Source of the DNA: Thermoplasmata archaeon
GTDB lineage: Archaea > Thermoplasmatota > Thermoplasmata > Thermoplasmatales > Thermoplasmataceae
Length of the DNA: 8,141 nt
Assembly: GCA_021801305.1 (NCBI GenBank)
Contig: JAJYYD010000140.1
Location: 1 to 8,141 of the forward strand
Reading direction: 5' to 3'
Positions 6,801 to 8,141 of this stretch are shown piece by piece. The notes under the pieces were generated by a model, which made no database searches, was not told the DNA's origin, and saw only the letters and a list, made by a program, of their open reading frames with translations. A program made the translations under genes and the position numbers. How positions within the stretch are numbered: position 1 is the first letter of the stretch; each line of letters begins with the position of its first letter.

Positions 6801-6820
6801 GGCATGATAAAATAGCCATA

Positions 6821-6824
6821 GGAG
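6821..6824 (+). promoter_or_regulatory. Ribosome-binding site of the 157-residue membrane protein
   Basis: GGAG, 7 nt before the ATG at 6832. It sets this start and contrasts with the leaderless arrangement of hpd and of the divergent gene. Confidence 0.55.
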
Positions 6825-6831
6825 AAATTTT

Positions 6832-7305
6832 ATGGCTGATAAAGAAGAACCTCTTGACCCAATTATGGAAAGGCTGTTCCTTGACATAAAGTCAATAATG
6901 ATACTCGGAAGGAATGACCCGCAGGTTCAGAATGACATGAGAAGAAGAATTTTTGATTCCTATGATGAGGATGTTGCCAATTTCAGGGAAATTATCCAGA
7001 AGGGAAAGGCAGTGGATTTCAGGAATCTCCTTTTCATGGCCATTGGAGAGATCGTTTTCGCAGGACTCCTCCTTCTCATAGGGCTCAACCTCCTAATACC
7101 GTCAATATTCTCAGTGGCAGATCCGTCCAGGATTATTGACTATTTCAAGAATTTTATTTTAACATATTCGAACACCATAGGGTTTTTTGGCGTAATCATA
7201 ATCGTGGATTTCTTCATATCCATCCTTATGCTGATCTCGGCGTTTTATATGTTGAGACAGGCATCGGGAAACCTGAAGGAAGCTGGGCTTCTGGTCTCTG
7301 GTTAA
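6832..7305 (+). CDS. Small two-helix membrane protein, function unknown
   Basis: A 157-residue protein that I do not recognise by family. It begins with a charged soluble part (1-63, containing MRRRIF and several acidic residues). A long hydrophobic segment follows (about 66-94), then a roughly 20-residue polar loop (SVADPSRIIDYFKNF), a second membrane segment (about 115-141) and a short tail. With two membrane passes both termini should lie on the same side. Lysine/arginine around residues 58-64 and at 142 suggest that side is the cytoplasm. Start supported by GGAG 7 nt upstream and a TATA box further up. The next gene, an APC-like permease, begins 1 nt after the stop codon, so the two are co-transcribed and the small protein may be an accessory or regulatory subunit of the permease. 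That role is inferred from position only. Confidence 0.82.
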   Translation: MADKEEPLDPIMERLFLDIKSIMILGRNDPQVQNDMRRRIFDSYDEDVANFREIIQKGKAVDFRNLLFMAIGEIVFAGLLLLIGLNLLIPSIFSVADPSRIIDYFKNFILTYSNTIGFFGVIIIVDFFISILMLISAFYMLRQASGNLKEAGLLVSG

Positions 7306-7306
7306 A

Positions 7307-8141
7307 ATGAGGATCAACTTCAGCTATTCCAAGATCATCCCGCTTGTTTTCAAGATAATCGTCGTGGCACTTGGGATAATAGTGCTGATATTCTCAGCAT
7401 CTTATCTCCTCGGGGGTCTCACGAAGACCAACCTGGCTCATGACATGGTTCCGGGATTTATCATGGATCTCCTGGGTTCGGTGATTGGGGTCATATCCGG
7501 CATTGCACTTATTTCAATACTTCCGGAATCCCTTATTGTAAGGTTCCGCAGGCCATCCAGCCATGGCCTTCCAAACCCCACATACGGGTTTTACATCCTT
7601 CTTGCCATTGGCGTAGGTTCCACCATCGGATCACCACTGTTCATAATACTTCCAGTTAATGTGGAACAGTATGCAATTGTGTCAATCATATCGCTGCTCC
7701 TGGCCACTGCCCTTTCGTTCCTAATGGCCCGGATTTACAATGTAATGTACCACCAGGTTCGTTTAAAGGGAATGCACGCTGTTGGAGGGCCGTCATTTGT
7801 AAAGATGGCCATAGGGCCAAGCTCGGTAAGGTATTTTATTTCCAGATTTTCCATGTGGATCGCTAATACAGCACTGGCTGCTTTTTCAGCAATATTTTTT
7901 GTTGAGTTCAATTTCCAGGTGATACCTGGCATTCTTACAGCCCTTGGATACACCGGCCTCCTGAACAGCATAGTCGTTTATTCCATAACAGGTATCTTCA
8001 TATTATGGTTCATACTCAATTCGTTCTTCGAAAGAAGATTCATTAAAAAAATAGGAATTATACAGGTGGCACTTGTTGTGATACTGGTTGCTGTCATAGT
8101 ATATCAGGCCACAGCACTTGGTTTCATAGGATCAGATCGGA
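7307..8141 (+). CDS. APC-superfamily-like permease, N-terminal 278 residues (3' end beyond window)
   Basis: Integral membrane protein, open to the right edge, probably an amino acid/amine transporter of the APC type. Hydrophobic segments lie near residues 9-36, 50-72, 93-115, 122-144, 182-203, 207-238 and 250-272. The APC-like features are AIGVGSTIGSPLF (100-112), resembling the unwound first helix (GxGxxIGxGIF), and AVGGPSFVKMAIGP (158-171), resembling the GGxYxYxxxAxGP loop after helix 2. A LNSFFERRFIKKIGIIQ stretch (237-253) resembles the helix 4-5 N-x-x-G-x-K region. About 90 residues with two extra hydrophobic segments precede this core, which is unusual. The start is ATG 7307, 1 nt after the preceding stop, without a clear ribosome-binding sequence, suggesting translational coupling. 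Substrate cannot be told. An unrelated polytopic family remains possible. Confidence 0.7.
   Translation, partial: MRINFSYSKIIPLVFKIIVVALGIIVLIFSASYLLGGLTKTNLAHDMVPGFIMDLLGSVIGVISGIALISILPESLIVRFRRPSSHGLPNPTYGFYILLAIGVGSTIGSPLFIILPVNVEQYAIVSIISLLLATALSFLMARIYNVMYHQVRLKGMHAVGGPSFVKMAIGPSSVRYFISRFSMWIANTALAAFSAIFFVEFNFQVIPGILTALGYTGLLNSIVVYSITGIFILWFILNSFFERRFIKKIGIIQVALVVILVAVIVYQATALGFIGSDR

Noticed and set aside
7735..7971. Minus-strand open frame of 78 codons
   Set aside because: It is antisense to the permease gene, whose continuous membrane-protein frame explains this region.

Overview
The window reads as chromosome of an acidophilic archaeon, most likely a member of the Thermoplasmatales or a close relative. 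The evidence is the archaeal promoter layout (TATA boxes about 25 nt before the start codon, giving leaderless transcripts), heavy use of AGG/AGA for Arg and ATA for Ile, a medium GC content judged by eye, and a chlorite-dismutase-family protein and a rhodanese-tailed ThiI of the kind I associate with that group. The species cannot be fixed from sequence alone. There are no RNA genes, insertion sequences, CRISPR arrays or phage genes that I can see.

Left part (1-2860, minus strand): a tyrosine/phenylalanine catabolic cluster in the order 4-hydroxyphenylpyruvate dioxygenase (hpd), fumarylacetoacetate hydrolase (fah), homogentisate 1,2-dioxygenase (hmgA, cut by the left window edge). Together they would take 4-hydroxyphenylpyruvate to homogentisate, then maleylacetoacetate, and finally to fumarate or maleate plus acetoacetate. 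No maleylacetoacetate isomerase gene is visible. hpd has a clear leaderless promoter. fah follows after a 113-nt gap containing a dyad, and hmgA is tightly coupled to fah.

Middle (2999-5476, plus strand): a three-gene operon that diverges from hpd. It encodes a chlorite-dismutase/coproheme-decarboxylase-family protein, a small single-domain rhodanese, and a full-length tRNA 4-thiouridine synthase ThiI with its own C-terminal rhodanese domain. The last two genes overlap by ATGA. This pairs a heme-related enzyme with sulfur relay to tRNA and/or thiamine.

Right part (5488-8141): a minus-strand gene for an unrecognised, helix-rich, probably cytoplasmic protein of about 390 residues, convergent with thiI. 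It is divergently transcribed from a two-gene plus-strand operon for membrane proteins: a 157-residue protein with two membrane segments, and an APC-superfamily-like permease with an unusual N-terminal two-helix extension, cut by the right edge. The intergenic region 6670-6831 holds the two divergent promoters and no gene.

Overall this is ordinary core and accessory archaeal metabolism. The points most worth a second look are the missing isomerase step, the double rhodanese arrangement around ThiI, the distal-pocket residue of the chlorite-dismutase homolog, the orphan protein and the extended permease with its small partner.
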